Of a DNA stretch of 64,000 nt, positions 43,547 through 52,538 are shown piece by piece. Origin of the DNA: DATDIC01 sp963777625 (GTDB lineage Bacteria; Pseudomonadota; Alphaproteobacteria; Acetobacterales; Acetobacteraceae); contig CAVZRO010000019.1 of the NCBI GenBank assembly GCA_963777625.1, forward strand, positions 62,001-126,000. The letters are read 5' to 3'. Both the position numbers and the translations under genes were made by a program. Within the stretch, counting starts at the first letter, position 1; each line of letters starts with the position of its first letter. A model generated the notes under the pieces. That model saw nothing but the letters and a program-made list of their open reading frames with translations. It was not told where the DNA came from and made no database searches.

Positions 43547-45100
43547 TCATCGCCGCACGCCCTCACCCACCCGCTCCCGCGCAGCGGGAGAGATAAAATC
43601 CTCCGGAAAATGCGTCAGCGCGCTCAACACCGGATACGGAATGAACCCGCCCAACGCGCACAACGACCCGAACTTCATCGTCTCACATAAGTCCCGCAGC
43701 AACGAAAGGTTCGCCTCCACATCCCGCCCGGCAATGATCCGGTCCACCACCTCCATCCCGCGCACCGACCCGATCCGGCAAGGCGTGCATTTCCCGCACG
43801 ATTCCTCGGCGCAGAACTCCATCGCGAACCGCGCCTGGTGCGCCATATCGACCGTATCGTCGAACACCACCACACCGCCGTGCCCGATCAACCCGTCACG
43901 CCCGGCAAACGCCTCGTAATCGAATGGCGTGTCAAACAGCGCCGGAGGAAAATACGCACCCAAAGGTCCGCCCACCTGCACCGCGCGCACCGGCCGGCCC
44001 GTGGCAGTGCCGCCGCCGATATCCTCCACAATCTCCCCCAGCGTCAGCCCGAACCCTGCCTCGAACAGCCCGCCATGCCGGATATTGCCGGCAAGCTGGA
44101 TCGGCGACGTACCCCGGGACCGCCCCATCCCGATCTCGCGATAATAATCCGCGCCCTCCGCAAGGATGACCGGGACGCTTGCCAACGTAATCACGTTGTT
44201 GATCACGGTCGGCTGGCCGAACAGACCCTTGTGCGCCGGCAATGGCGGCTTGGCGCGCACCTGCCCGCGCCGCCCCTCCAGGCTGTCCAACAACGAGGTT
44301 TCCTCGCCGCAGATATAGGCACCCGCCCCGACCCGCACCTCGATATCGAACCCCGTCCCCGACCCCAGCACATCCGGCCCGAGCAGCCCTGCCTCCCGGG
44401 CGCCAACCAGCGCCTGCCCCAGAATGTGAATCGCGTGCGGATATTCCGAGCGGACGTAAACCCACCCCTTGCGCGCCCCCACCGCCAGCCCGGCGATCAC
44501 CATGCCCTCGATCAGGCAGAACGGATCCCCCTCCATCAGCATCCGATCGGCGAAGGTTCCGGAATCGCCCTCATCCGCGTTGCAAATGATGTATTTCGGA
44601 TCACCCGGCGCGTCCGCCGCGGTCCGCCACTTGATCCCCGTCGGAAACCCGGCGCCACCGCGCCCGCGCAATCCGGACCGCGTCACCTCGTCGATCGTGG
44701 CCGCCGCCCCGATCTCGATCGCCCGCGCCAGCCCCTTCAACCCGCCATGCTGCCGGTATTCATCGACCGACAGCGGATCGGTCACGCCACAACGCCCAAA
44801 CGTCAGGCGTGTTTGCGCCGCCAAAAACGGGATCTCCTCCGGCCGCCCGAGCCGCAACGCGTGCGCGCCACCCGTCAGCAAGCCGCTCGCGAGCAGACTT
44901 TCGACATCCGCCGCCTGCACCGGCCCGTAGGCGATTCGCCCGGCCGGCGTTTCCACCTCGATCATCGGTTCCAGCCAGAACATCCCGCGCGAGCCCGTCC
45001 GCACGATCGGCACGGACACGGCAGCAGCCAGCGCCCTGGCGACGCCATCGGCACCCAGCGCGATGGCGGCTGCATCGCGCGGAACAAAAATCCGGCTCAC
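43547..45100 (-). CDS. fdsB: NAD-dependent formate dehydrogenase beta subunit
   Basis: 517-residue NuoF-like flavoprotein that passes electrons from FdsA to NAD+. The NADH/FMN site is RSGLRGRGGAGFPTGIKWR and ICNADEGDSGTFADRMLMEG. GAYICGEETSLLDSLEGRRG follows, and the [4Fe-4S] motif is EESCGKCTPCRIG plus the later Cys in FGSLCALGGF. An N-terminal thioredoxin-like extension precedes it. The last residues (FISPAARERVGEGVRR) are encoded by the REP palindrome that adjoins DUF559, so the native C-terminus has probably been replaced. It overlaps fdsG by four bases. Confidence 0.94.
   Translation of the reverse strand: MSRIFVPRDAAAIALGADGVARALAAAVSVPIVRTGSRGMFWLEPMIEVETPAGRIAYGPVQAADVESLLASGLLTGGAHALRLGRPEEIPFLAAQTRLTFGRCGVTDPLSVDEYRQHGGLKGLARAIEIGAAATIDEVTRSGLRGRGGAGFPTGIKWRTAADAPGDPKYIICNADEGDSGTFADRMLMEGDPFCLIEGMVIAGLAVGARKGWVYVRSEYPHAIHILGQALVGAREAGLLGPDVLGSGTGFDIEVRVGAGAYICGEETSLLDSLEGRRGQVRAKPPLPAHKGLFGQPTVINNVITLASVPVILAEGADYYREIGMGRSRGTSPIQLAGNIRHGGLFEAGFGLTLGEIVEDIGGGTATGRPVRAVQVGGPLGAYFPPALFDTPFDYEAFAGRDGLIGHGGVVVFDDTVDMAHQARFAMEFCAEESCGKCTPCRIGSVRGMEVVDRIIAGRDVEANLSLLRDLCETMKFGSLCALGGFIPYPVLSALTHFPEDFISPAARERVGEGVRR
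43555..43600. repeat. REP-like palindrome, right flank of DUF559
   Basis: CGCCCTCACCCACCCGCTCC then CGCGCAGCGGGAGAG. This is the inverted counterpart of the CTCTCCCGC...GGGTGAGGG element found on the other side of DUF559. It lies within the 3' end of fdsB. Confidence 0.75.
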
Positions 45101-45567
45101 GCGCCATCCTCCAGCGCCGCGGCTACTTTCCTGGCATCCAGCCGGGCGAGCGGCTCGCCGTCCAGCATGCCGGACGGCCCGACCGCGCAGAGACCGAGGC
45201 AGAACACCGGCTCCAGCGTCACCCGGCCATCCGCTGTCGTCTCATGCCAGCCGATCCCCAGGCGATCCCTCACCTGGCCTGCCACCCGCTCCGCTCCCAT
45301 CGCCTGGCAGGCTTCCGCACGACACAGCCGCAACACGTGCTGGCCCGGCGGGGTCTCACGAAAATCATGATAAAAACTGACGATGCCGTACATCTCGGCG
45401 CGCGAAAGGTTCAGTGCTTCCGCAATCTGCGGGATCGCTGGACGCGGGACACAGCCGAAAACCGCCTGAAACGCGTGCAGAATCGGCAGGGCGGCGCCCT
45501 CGCGCCCAGTATGGGCGGCTAGGATTTCGGCGCCGCGACTTGCGGCCCACGGCTCATAAGTGGCCAC
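45097..45567 (-). CDS. fdsG: NAD-dependent formate dehydrogenase gamma subunit
   Basis: 156-residue NuoE-like [2Fe-2S] subunit. Its four Cys ligands lie in CRAEACQAMGAE and CLGLCAVGPSGML. LPILHAFQAVFGCVPRPAIP and LSRAEMYGIVSFYHDFRETP are the usual thioredoxin-fold motifs. The GTG at 45567 is chosen because a GGGAG ribosome site lies just upstream and the length then fits the family. It is the first gene of the fdsG-fdsB-(DUF559)-fdsA-fdhD-fdsD operon. Confidence 0.93.
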   Translation of the reverse strand: MATYEPWAASRGAEILAAHTGREGAALPILHAFQAVFGCVPRPAIPQIAEALNLSRAEMYGIVSFYHDFRETPPGQHVLRLCRAEACQAMGAERVAGQVRDRLGIGWHETTADGRVTLEPVFCLGLCAVGPSGMLDGEPLARLDARKVAAALEDGA

Positions 45568-45744
45568 GAGGTCTCCCGCTCCGTTCTTGTGGCGTTCCTG
45601 CTCCCATGATCGACCTTGTGCCGGATTTTGCAAGGTCCGGCTCCCCGCACAACACAGTGCGCGTCTGCTTTCAGCAAACCACGCAGCCCACTCCGGCCTG
45701 AACGCGCCTAGGGATCACAGAGAACGTTTGGGGCGTCGCTCCGT

Positions 45745-46098
45745 TCAGCTAACCTTATCCATAAACAACCGATACCTGCACCCAGGTTGCGGATTTACAA
45801 TGAGTCCTTCGAAATGCGTGCCTTGAAATTGCCCGTACATATAAAGCTCGCCCCACACGGTCTCCAGCTTGCCATTCGGCTGCACCCAGCCTCTGATTTC
45901 GCTGAACTCCACGTGTCCGCCGGTGACCTTCATCGTTATAGGGATGTCGTTGTTGCAGGCCACCCCCGCGAGCGCCTGATCCGCGGCATAGCCGGTTCCC
46001 TTGTAGTTACCGTCGAAGGCGCTTGTCGTCGGTCCGCGCGGCCCACAGGCAGCCGGCAAGAGACCCAGCAAAACCAGCGCGATGCGAGCGCGCTTCAC
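45745..46098 (-). CDS. Small predicted lipoprotein of unknown function
   Basis: 117 residues from the GTG at 46098: a basic start (VKRARIALVLLGLLPAAC) with a lipobox LPAAC and lipidation Cys18, then GPRGPTTSAFDGNYKGTGYA. FDGxYxGxG, VACNNDIPITMKVTGGHVEF and NGKLETVWGELYMYGQFQGT form a small beta-sandwich pattern seen in many uncharacterised alphaproteobacterial exported proteins. No neighbour indicates a function. It is separate from fdsG by 150 bp. Confidence 0.65.
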   Translation of the reverse strand: MKRARIALVLLGLLPAACGPRGPTTSAFDGNYKGTGYAADQALAGVACNNDIPITMKVTGGHVEFSEIRGWVQPNGKLETVWGELYMYGQFQGTHFEGLIVNPQPGCRYRLFMDKVS

Positions 46099-46502
46099 GA
46101 CACCGTCGCCAGTATTTGGCGTTGAGACATGACAACCTCCGAAAGCCCCTGGCGGCCAACTCAAACAGCTCGGCCGTGGTCGGCTCTATCGCACACCAAG
46201 CACGAACCGAGCGGGACAGCGGTTCCCCCCGACCGTAGCCGACCCTCAATAATACCCCAGGGACAAATCCGTCTATGCGATTTCGGCAACACGGCGCCCG
46301 CTGGTTTCCGCTGTGAGATAGGTCACTTTATTCCCGCGAAACCTGTGGACAACCATGTGAAGGTTGGGGGTATTGCGCCTTCGTTTGTGTGCCGGTCTTT
46401 GATCGCTGCTCGAAATTGCCTAAAATATGTGCACCTCAATCTGCCGCCGCGACACACTTCCGGTGACGAGAGTCGCCCCGACCCCGGGGCGAAGCCCGCA
46501 GC
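46099..46502. other. Intergenic region without supported genes
   Basis: 404 bp with lower GC than its surroundings between a lipoprotein gene and a binding-protein gene. Open frames here have no recognisable composition or start. I see no RNA gene, repeat or clear terminator in it. Confidence 0.5.
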
Positions 46503-47735
46503 CTACGAATGAACCAGCGGACAGCCGCCCTGGTCCATCGGCCGGAATGCCTGGTCGGCCGGCGTGGTACGCAACAGCTTGTAATAGTCCCAGGGATACT
46601 TGCTCTCCTGCGGCGACTTCACCTGAAACAGATACATTGGGTTCAGCCGGCGCCCGTCCTGGCGGATGACGCACCGGCCAAATAGCTTGTCCTCGCTCGG
46701 GGTGGCTTTCATCGCCGCGACCACCGCCCGGCCGTCGGCCATCGTCTCCACCCCCATCGCCGCGACCGTCTTCAGATAATGGTTGGTGGCCGAATAGTCC
46801 GCCGCCTGGATCATGCTCGGCATCCAACCGCTCATGCGCTCACCGAACCGCTTGCCGTAAGCCCGGGTATCGTCGTTCATGTCCCAGTAGAAGGATTCGG
46901 TCAGCACGAGACCCTGCGCCGTCTCCAGTCCCACACCGTGCAGGTCCGGGATCATCATCAGCAACGCGGCCATGCGCATGTCGTGCTGACGCAGCCCGAA
47001 CTCCGCGCCCTGCTTGATGCAATCGGTCGTGTTGGTGCCGGAATTGGCCAGCCCCAGTACCTTCGCGCCACTGGCCTGGGCCTGCAGCAGATAGGAGGAG
47101 AAATCGGTGGTTTCCGGAAACGGCGTATACACCGTGCCAAGCACCTTGCCGCCGGCCCGGGTGACGAAGCCCGCAGTATCGCCGGCGAGGGCGCGGCCGA
47201 AGGCGTAGTCGGCAGCGATGAAGAACCAGGAATCGCCGCCGGCTTGCACCAGCGCGCCGCCCGTCGATTTGCCGAGCGCCCACGTGTCGTAAGTCCAATG
47301 GATGTGGTTCGGAGTGCACGCCTTGCCGGTAAGGTCGGAACTGGCGGCGCCGGTGATCAGCGCAACCTTGTTCTTGTCCTTGACCAGACTGGTGATCGCC
47401 AGCGCGGCGGCCGAGTTGTTCACCTGGGTGATCACATCCACCCCGTGCTGATCGATCCAGTCGCGCGCGATGCTGGTCGCGATGTCCGGCTTGCTCTGGT
47501 AGTCGGCGGCCAGCACCTCGACCTTGATGTCAGGATGGGCCGCCATGAAATCCTCGGCGGCGAGGTGGGTGCTGGCGACCGAGCCCTTGCCGTTGCTGGC
47601 GGCGTTCGGGCCATTCAGGTCCGTCAGTACGCCGATCCGGACGACGGTCTGCGCGGCCGCCCGCGCGCGGCGCGCGGCGACGGCCAAGCCAAGCGAGCCG
47701 GCCACGGCGGCACGGCGGGTAATCCTTGGGGACAT
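46503..47735 (-). CDS. Branched-chain amino acid/urea-type ABC substrate-binding protein (orphan)
   Basis: 410 residues. A Tat-like N-terminus (SPRITRRAAVAGSLGLAVAA, cleavage near ARA-AAQ) precedes a LivJ/Peripla_BP_6 fold: VVRIGVLTDLNGPNAASNGK, VDVITQVNNSAAALAITSLV, ALITGAASSDLTGKACTPNH, WFFIAADYAFGRALAGDTAG and PFPETTDFSSYLLQAQASGA. No permease or ATPase gene is adjacent, so it may serve a transporter elsewhere. Many such orphans accumulate in Acetobacteraceae. Start ATG 47735. Confidence 0.88.
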   Translation of the reverse strand: MSPRITRRAAVAGSLGLAVAARRARAAAQTVVRIGVLTDLNGPNAASNGKGSVASTHLAAEDFMAAHPDIKVEVLAADYQSKPDIATSIARDWIDQHGVDVITQVNNSAAALAITSLVKDKNKVALITGAASSDLTGKACTPNHIHWTYDTWALGKSTGGALVQAGGDSWFFIAADYAFGRALAGDTAGFVTRAGGKVLGTVYTPFPETTDFSSYLLQAQASGAKVLGLANSGTNTTDCIKQGAEFGLRQHDMRMAALLMMIPDLHGVGLETAQGLVLTESFYWDMNDDTRAYGKRFGERMSGWMPSMIQAADYSATNHYLKTVAAMGVETMADGRAVVAAMKATPSEDKLFGRCVIRQDGRRLNPMYLFQVKSPQESKYPWDYYKLLRTTPADQAFRPMDQGGCPLVHS

Positions 47736-47762
47736 GCTGGTTCCTCGGACGTTTTTATGATG

Positions 47763-48190
47763 TCAGGCCGCTTCTCTTACCTCCACCTCCAGCCGCTTGC
47801 CCAGGACGCGCAGCGCCGCTTCCACCCGGTCGATATGGCTGCGGTGCAGCGGATCGCGCAGGCGGCGCACCTCCTTCTCGTCCAGCCCGAGCCGGCGCCC
47901 CAGTTCCACATTGGAGAGATGTGCCTGCAGCATCGCGTCGTGCAGTGCCAGCTTGGCGGCCGCGAGCGCCGGCACCGACACCACCGGCCGCCCAGCCGCG
48001 GGCGACGGAGGCGGGATAGGGTGGTTGTCTTCGACCAGCGCCGACATCATTGAGACGCAGCGCATCCTGCGCCCGTTCCAGCGCCTCGTTCCGCGTGTCG
48101 CCACAGGTGATCGCACCCGGAATGTCGGGAAACGACGACCGTGACGCCATCAGGCTCTTCCAGAATGTCTGCCGGATAGGCGTAGCGCAT
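47763..48190 (-). CDS. hicB: HicB-type antitoxin, two frame disruptions
   Basis: About 141 residues when joined. MRYAYPADILEEPDGVTVV opens the HicB fold, continues FPDIPGAITCGDTRNEALER in a second frame, then IPPPSPAAGRPVVSVPALAA and a C-terminal helix-turn-helix (LHDAMLQAHLSNVELGRRLG, DEKEVRRLRDPLHRSHIDRV) in a third. Extra bases near 48135 and 48050 explain both shifts. It lies four bases after hicA and should neutralise HicA and repress the operon. Confidence 0.82.
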
Positions 48191-48194
48191 GAAC

Positions 48195-48407
48195 CTAATC
48201 CTTCAGTTCGTCTTCGCTGATGCCGAGCTGCCGCCGGATCGCCCGCCAGGTTCCCGCCGGAAGGTCCCTCCGATGCATCGGAACCGTCGTGGTCCGTCCC
48301 CCATGCCGCACCAGTACATGGCCTCCACTGGCGGGCCGTTCTTGATGCTCGATGCCCAGGCGGGTCGCCCGGCGCCGTAGAAGGCGCAGCAACTCGAACG
48401 GTTTCAC
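48195..48407 (-). CDS. hicA: HicA-type toxin (mRNA interferase)
   Basis: 70 residues from the GTG at 48407: VKPFELLRLLRRRATRLGIE, then the double-stranded RNA-binding-like core ERPASGGHVLVRHGGRTTTV with the catalytic His, and HRRDLPAGTWRAIRRQLGIS. Pairing with HicB downstream in hicA-hicB order is typical of one class of these toxin-antitoxin loci. The 5' ATG further upstream has no homology. Confidence 0.88.
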   Translation of the reverse strand: MKPFELLRLLRRRATRLGIEHQERPASGGHVLVRHGGRTTTVPMHRRDLPAGTWRAIRRQLGISEDELKD

Positions 48408-48507
48408 GCTCGCAGCATCGGACAAAAATGCCCGACACACAAGTGGGCCGAGCCGGAACAGTGGCCAATCCCCCCGCACCGGCTACATTGCCGCCGAAGG
48501 AACCGCC

Positions 48508-49943
48508 ATGCACATCGCCACCAGCCCTGCTTTCAAGCAGAACGCCCGCCAGGCACTGGCCGATCCGGGGTTGCAGAAAGCGCTCGCCCGCAGCGGCTCT
48601 TCCTTCGTCGCCCGACGCGCCGCGGCGGTGGCAAATCTGCCGGAATTCGAGCAGCTTCGCGACATCGCCCGCGACATCAAGAACCACACGCTCGCGCATC
48701 TGGATTTCTACCTCGAAGAATACGAAGCCCGTGTGAAAGCCGCCGGCGGCAAGGTGCACTGGTGCGCCACCGCCGAGGAAGCGCGCGCCGCCGTCCTGGA
48801 CATCTGCCGCCTCGCCGGGGCGAAGACCGTCACCAAGGGCAAGTCGATGATCAGCGAGGAGCTGGACATCAACGACCATCTGGAACGCAACGGCATTCAC
48901 CCGGTCGAGACCGACCTCGGCGAATACATCCTGCAGCTCCGTCACGAAGTGCCGAGCCACATCATCGCGCCGGCCTTCCACCTGAACCGCGAGGACTGGG
49001 AGGCGCAGTTCCGCGCCTCCCACACCGACCTGCCGCCCGACCGCGTGTTCCATGAACGCCGCGACATCCTGACCGAGGCACGGGCGCAGTTGCGGCAGCA
49101 ATTTTTCGCCGCCGACGTCGGCATCACCGGCGCCAACTTCCTGATCGCCGAAACCGGCAGCAGCGTGATCGTTACCAACGAGGGCAATGGCGACCTGACC
49201 CAGACCCTGCCCCGCGTGCATGTCGTGCTCGCCAGTATCGAAAAGCTGGTGCCGACCATCGAAGACTGCACCAGCATGCTGCGCGTGCTGGCGCGCTCGG
49301 CCACCGGGCAGGATTTCTCCGTCTACACCACCTTCAGCACCGGCGCCCGGCGGGCGGGCGACCTGGATGGGCCCGACGAGTACCACGTAATCCTGCTCGA
49401 TAACGGGCGCTCCGCGATGCTGGGCACCGAGTTCCAGGATATGCTCCGCTGCATCCGCTGCGCCGCCTGCATGAACCATTGCCCGGTGTACGGCGCCGTC
49501 GGCGGCCACGCGTACGGCTGGGTGTATCCGGGGCCGATGGGCAGCGTGCTGACCCCGGCGCTGATCGGCGTGGACCAGGCCGCGCTGCTCCCCAACGCCT
49601 CCACCTTCTGCGGCAAATGCGAGAGCGTCTGCCCGGTGAAAATTCCCCTGCCCGGCCTGATGCGGCACTGGCGCGAGCGCGAGTTCGAACGCCACCTCAC
49701 CCCGGCGACGCAGCGGCGCAACCTGGCGCTCTGGGCATGGGCCGCTCGGCGCCCGGCACTGTATCGCTCGATAACCCGCGCTGGGCGCGTTCGGCCTGGG
49801 ATTGCTGGGACGCACGCCGCGGCCGGTTCGCCCGACTGCCGCTTGCCGGCGGATGGACCGCCGGCCGCGATCTGCCCGCGCCCGAAGGCGACACCTTCTT
49901 CGCCCGCTACGCGCGCACGCAACGGCAAGCGCGGCGTCGATGA
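48508..49943 (+). CDS. lutB: Lactate utilization iron-sulfur protein LutB, two frame disruptions near the end
   Basis: About 478 residues. The DUF162-like N-terminal half includes KTVTKGKSMISEELDINDHL and GANFLIAETGSSVIVTNEGN. Two ferredoxin-type motifs follow: LRCIRCAACMNHCPVYGAVG and FCGKCESVCPVKIPLPGLM. LutB is part of the LutABC complex for L-lactate oxidation. The last 70 residues (RFARLPLAGGWTAGRDLPAP, EGDTFFARYARTQ) lie in another frame, and two indels between about 49770 and 49830 are needed. Start ATG 48508 has GAAGGA upstream. The gene is divergent from hicA, and no lutA precedes it. Confidence 0.9.
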
Positions 49944-50659
49944 GCCGAACCGCAATCCTGGGCGCGATCAGGCGCGGTCTGCGGCGCGGTCCGTTGCCGG
50001 ACGACATCGCGGCCATGCTGCGTGCGCGGCTGGTCGCGCATCCACGACACCTGATACCGGCGCGCTCGCGCGTGCCCCGGCGGAACAGGTGAAACTGTTC
50101 ATCGCCAACGTGGAAAAGGAATTCGGCACGCGTTGCGATCGTGCCGGGTCTCGACCTCGTGCCGGGCGCGCTGGCCGATTATCTGGCGGCGCAGAACCTG
50201 CCCGGCGAATTCGTCATGGCGCCGCACCCCGCGCTGCGCGCCATCAACTGGTCAGCCCGACCGCTGCTGCGGGTCCGCGAGGGACGCGCGGCTGCATCCG
50301 ATATCGTCAGCCTGCAACACGGTTTCGCCGGAATCGCCGAGACCGGCACGCTGATGCTGCCCTCCGCGCCGGAGCGACCGACCACGCTCAATCTGCTGCC
50401 CGAGACCGAGATCGTGCTGTTGCACGCCAGTCGCCTGGTCGGAGCCTACGAAGAAGCCTGGGACCTGCTGCGCGCCGAATTCGGCCAGATGCCGCGAAAT
50501 GTCATGCTGGTCACCGGGCCATCGCGATCCGGCGATATCGAGCAGACGCTGGAGCTAGGCGCGCATGGCCCACGGCGATTGCATGTGCTGCTGGTGACAG
50601 ATGAGCCGGCAACCGCACATGAGCAGACAGCCCCTGCCTCGCCGATCCCAGACCGATGA
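49940..50659 (+). CDS. lutC: Lactate utilization protein LutC, two frame disruptions
   Basis: About 239 residues of the LutC/YkgG (DUF162) family, which completes L-lactate oxidation with LutB. MSRTAILGAIRRGLRRGPLP is in the first frame, PAEQVKLFIANVEKEFGT in the second, and VPGLDLVPGALADYLAAQNL to the end in the third. Core motifs are SLQHGFAGIAETGTLMLPSA and MLVTGPSRSGDIEQTLELGA-HGPRRLHVLLV. Extra or missing bases near 50045 and 50130 explain the shifts. The start overlaps the lutB stop as ATGA. Confidence 0.88.
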
Positions 50660-50689
50660 AACCTGTTGTCCTCCCGTCACTCGCACGAG

Positions 50690-50814
50690 CATGACAAGGA
50701 AGCATCACTCTCTCCAACGGCTGGTATGATACCAACCCACCCTTTCCGTCATGGCCGCTTTCGTCATGGCGCGCCCTTCGTCATGAGCCGGGCAAGTCTT
50801 CGTCAAGGCTGGCC
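50690..50814. repeat. Dispersed repeat copy 4, left half (split by group II intron)
   Basis: TCTCTCCAACGGCTGGTATG, then CCTTTCCGTCATGGCCG units, leading into GTCATGAGCCGGGC at about 50780-50800, where intron-derived sequence starts. The matching right half begins at 52381. Confidence 0.65.
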
Positions 50815-51958
50815 TGGCTTGTTTGAAATACCCAAACCAGCCGCGCAGCATCCTATCGAGATCGGCAATCGTCCGCTCGAGGCTGTCGCCCCGGCTGCGG
50901 CCCGTCCTCTCTCGCACCTTGTCCTTCAACGCCCGCAAGCTCTTGTCGCGGACGTTCGGCGACCGGCCTCGACCGGTAACCCAGGAAGTCGACCCCTGGC
51001 TCGGTTGGCGGCAGTCGCCGATCCGTGCTTTGTCCGGGTGGAGGGTCAGCCCATTGGCCTCGACCCAGGCGGTGACCTGGGCCAGCGCCTCGCGGGCCTC
51101 GGCCGCCGTTGCACACAGGATCACGAAGTCGTCGGCATAGCGCACCATCCGCCAGCCGCCCTGCTCCATCAGCACATCCAACGGATGCAGGTAGAGCTTG
51201 GCCAGCAATGGCGACAGCACCGCTCCCTGCGGCGTGCCCGCCGTGGGGTGCCAGTGTGCCGCCTGGACATGATCTCCTGGTGCAGGAACGCCTCAATCAG
51301 CGCCAGCACGCGGCCTTGCTGATCGAACCTTCCACCAAGCTCAGCAGCCGCTTATGCGGGATGGTGTCGAAGTAGCTCTTCAGGTCGGCGTCCACCACAT
51401 GGGTGAAGCCTTCCTTCAGCAGCCGATCGACCTCCCGCAACGCGTCCTTGCAGCCCGCCCGGGTCGGAAGCCGTAGCTTCCGGGGCGGAACTGAACCTCG
51501 AAAATGGGTTCGATTGCCATCTTCAAGGCGGTCTGCACGATGCGGTCCTTCACCACGGGGATCCCGAGCGGACGGGTCTTGCCGTCGCCCTTGGGGATCT
51601 CCACCCGCTTGACCGGGTGCGGCCGGTAGCTGCCGTCCGCCAGGCTGGCCCGGAGTTCGGCGAGACAGCGCTCCGCGTGATGGCTGAACTTCTCGATGCT
51701 CTGACCATCCACGCCCGCCGTCCCTTTGTTGCGCGCGACACGATGCCACGCCAGGTCCAGGGTATGCGGACGAGTGATTTTATCGATCAGGCTGAACCAC
51801 TTGCCTCCTTTGACGCCGTTGCCCAGCGCCGACACCATGCGATCCGTCCAGATCGAGCCTTCCGCCCACCACAGATCATGGGTTCGCACCCGGGCTGCGT
51901 CTGTCCCTTGCCTAGCCGATTGGGCACTCTCGGGACTCTCTTGGCTCGATCCACTCAT
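50815..51958 (-). pseudogene. Group II intron reverse transcriptase/maturase, frame-disrupted and truncated
   Basis: Starts MSGSSQESPESAQSARQGTD at 51958. RT motifs are GTAGVDGQSIEKFSHHAE, RPHPVKRVEIPKGDGKTRPL, KDRIVQTALKMAIEPIFE, FRPGSYGFRPGR, then in other frames FTHVVDADLKSYFDTIPHKR, the catalytic MVRYADDFVILC, and LHPDKARIGDC. It ends WFGYFKQARP, where the thumb/X domain should continue. At least two frame changes are present, plus loss of the C-terminus, so it is inactive as read. Confidence 0.85.
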
Positions 51959-52380
51959 CTCGCATCCAGCTTCCTGCCTCCCTTCCCTCGGGGCGGTTTG
52001 TGTTGCCCGTCCCTTTCCACCGCTCGAAAGCGGCCGCGGTACTATGAAGGCTCTGACTCCCCCCGGCCTCACCCAGGCCGGCGGGTCTCTCCGTTTGCTC
52101 CGCCTTGCCGTCCCGACATTCCGTCCTCAACCACGTGATCCGCCCCCTGGTCGCTTTGTCAGTCGCCTCAGCGCCACGGGTTGTTCCAGGCTTCGCCGTC
52201 CACGAGGGGGCTCGCCGCGGTATCCCGCCGAAACAGGTTCGTCATCCTACGGACTGCCGATTCACCTCCGGTTGCTCTCCACCCCGCCTCGCGGCGACGC
52301 AGTTACCTTCAATTTCTGGACCTGCGACCAGCCCAGGCACGGACTTGCACCGTGCAGACAAAGCGTCCTCACGGACGCAC
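50815..52380 (-). mobile_element. Group II intron, 3'-truncated, inserted in the dispersed repeat
   Basis: The 5' boundary at 52380 begins GTGCGTCCGTGAGGACGC on the minus strand, matching the GUGYG consensus. About 420 bp of 5' ribozyme region precede a maturase gene. The reverse transcriptase sequence stops abruptly near 50815, and I see no domain V/VI (no GAGCCGTATG...-like hairpin) before the repeat resumes. The 3' end has therefore been lost. The right exon begins TCATGGCCGGGCTTGTCC, part of the dispersed repeat. Confidence 0.8.
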
Positions 52381-52505
52381 TCATGGCCGGGCTTGTCCCG
52401 GCCATCCACGACTTTGTCGCCCACCGCGCCGCTCGTTCGCCTCACGCTACTCCGGGCAACACCGGCAGGGTGCGTCATTCTCTCCAACGTCTGGTATGAT
52501 ACGAT
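52381..52505. repeat. Dispersed repeat copy 4, right half
   Basis: TCATGGCCGGGCTTGTCCCG, CGACTTTGTCGCCCACCGCG, GCGTCATTCTCTCCAACG and TCTGGTATGATACGATACC. It abuts the intron 5' end and continues to the stop region of the dehydrogenase gene at 52539. Confidence 0.8.
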
Positions 52506-52538
52506 ACCCGCCACGCCTGCCGCCGGATCCAGACCGGC

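Noticed and set aside
42675..43550. A 291-residue repetitive protein on the minus strand
   Set aside because: Its repeats come only from the 123-bp DNA array, whose period is divisible by three. The real gene in the area is DUF559 in another frame.
43838..45370. A 510-residue open frame on the plus strand
   Set aside because: Antisense to fdsB and fdsG, with shadow-type composition.
46129..46512. A 127-codon plus-strand frame between the lipoprotein and the binding protein
   Set aside because: No ribosome site, no domain pattern, Pro/Arg-rich composition.
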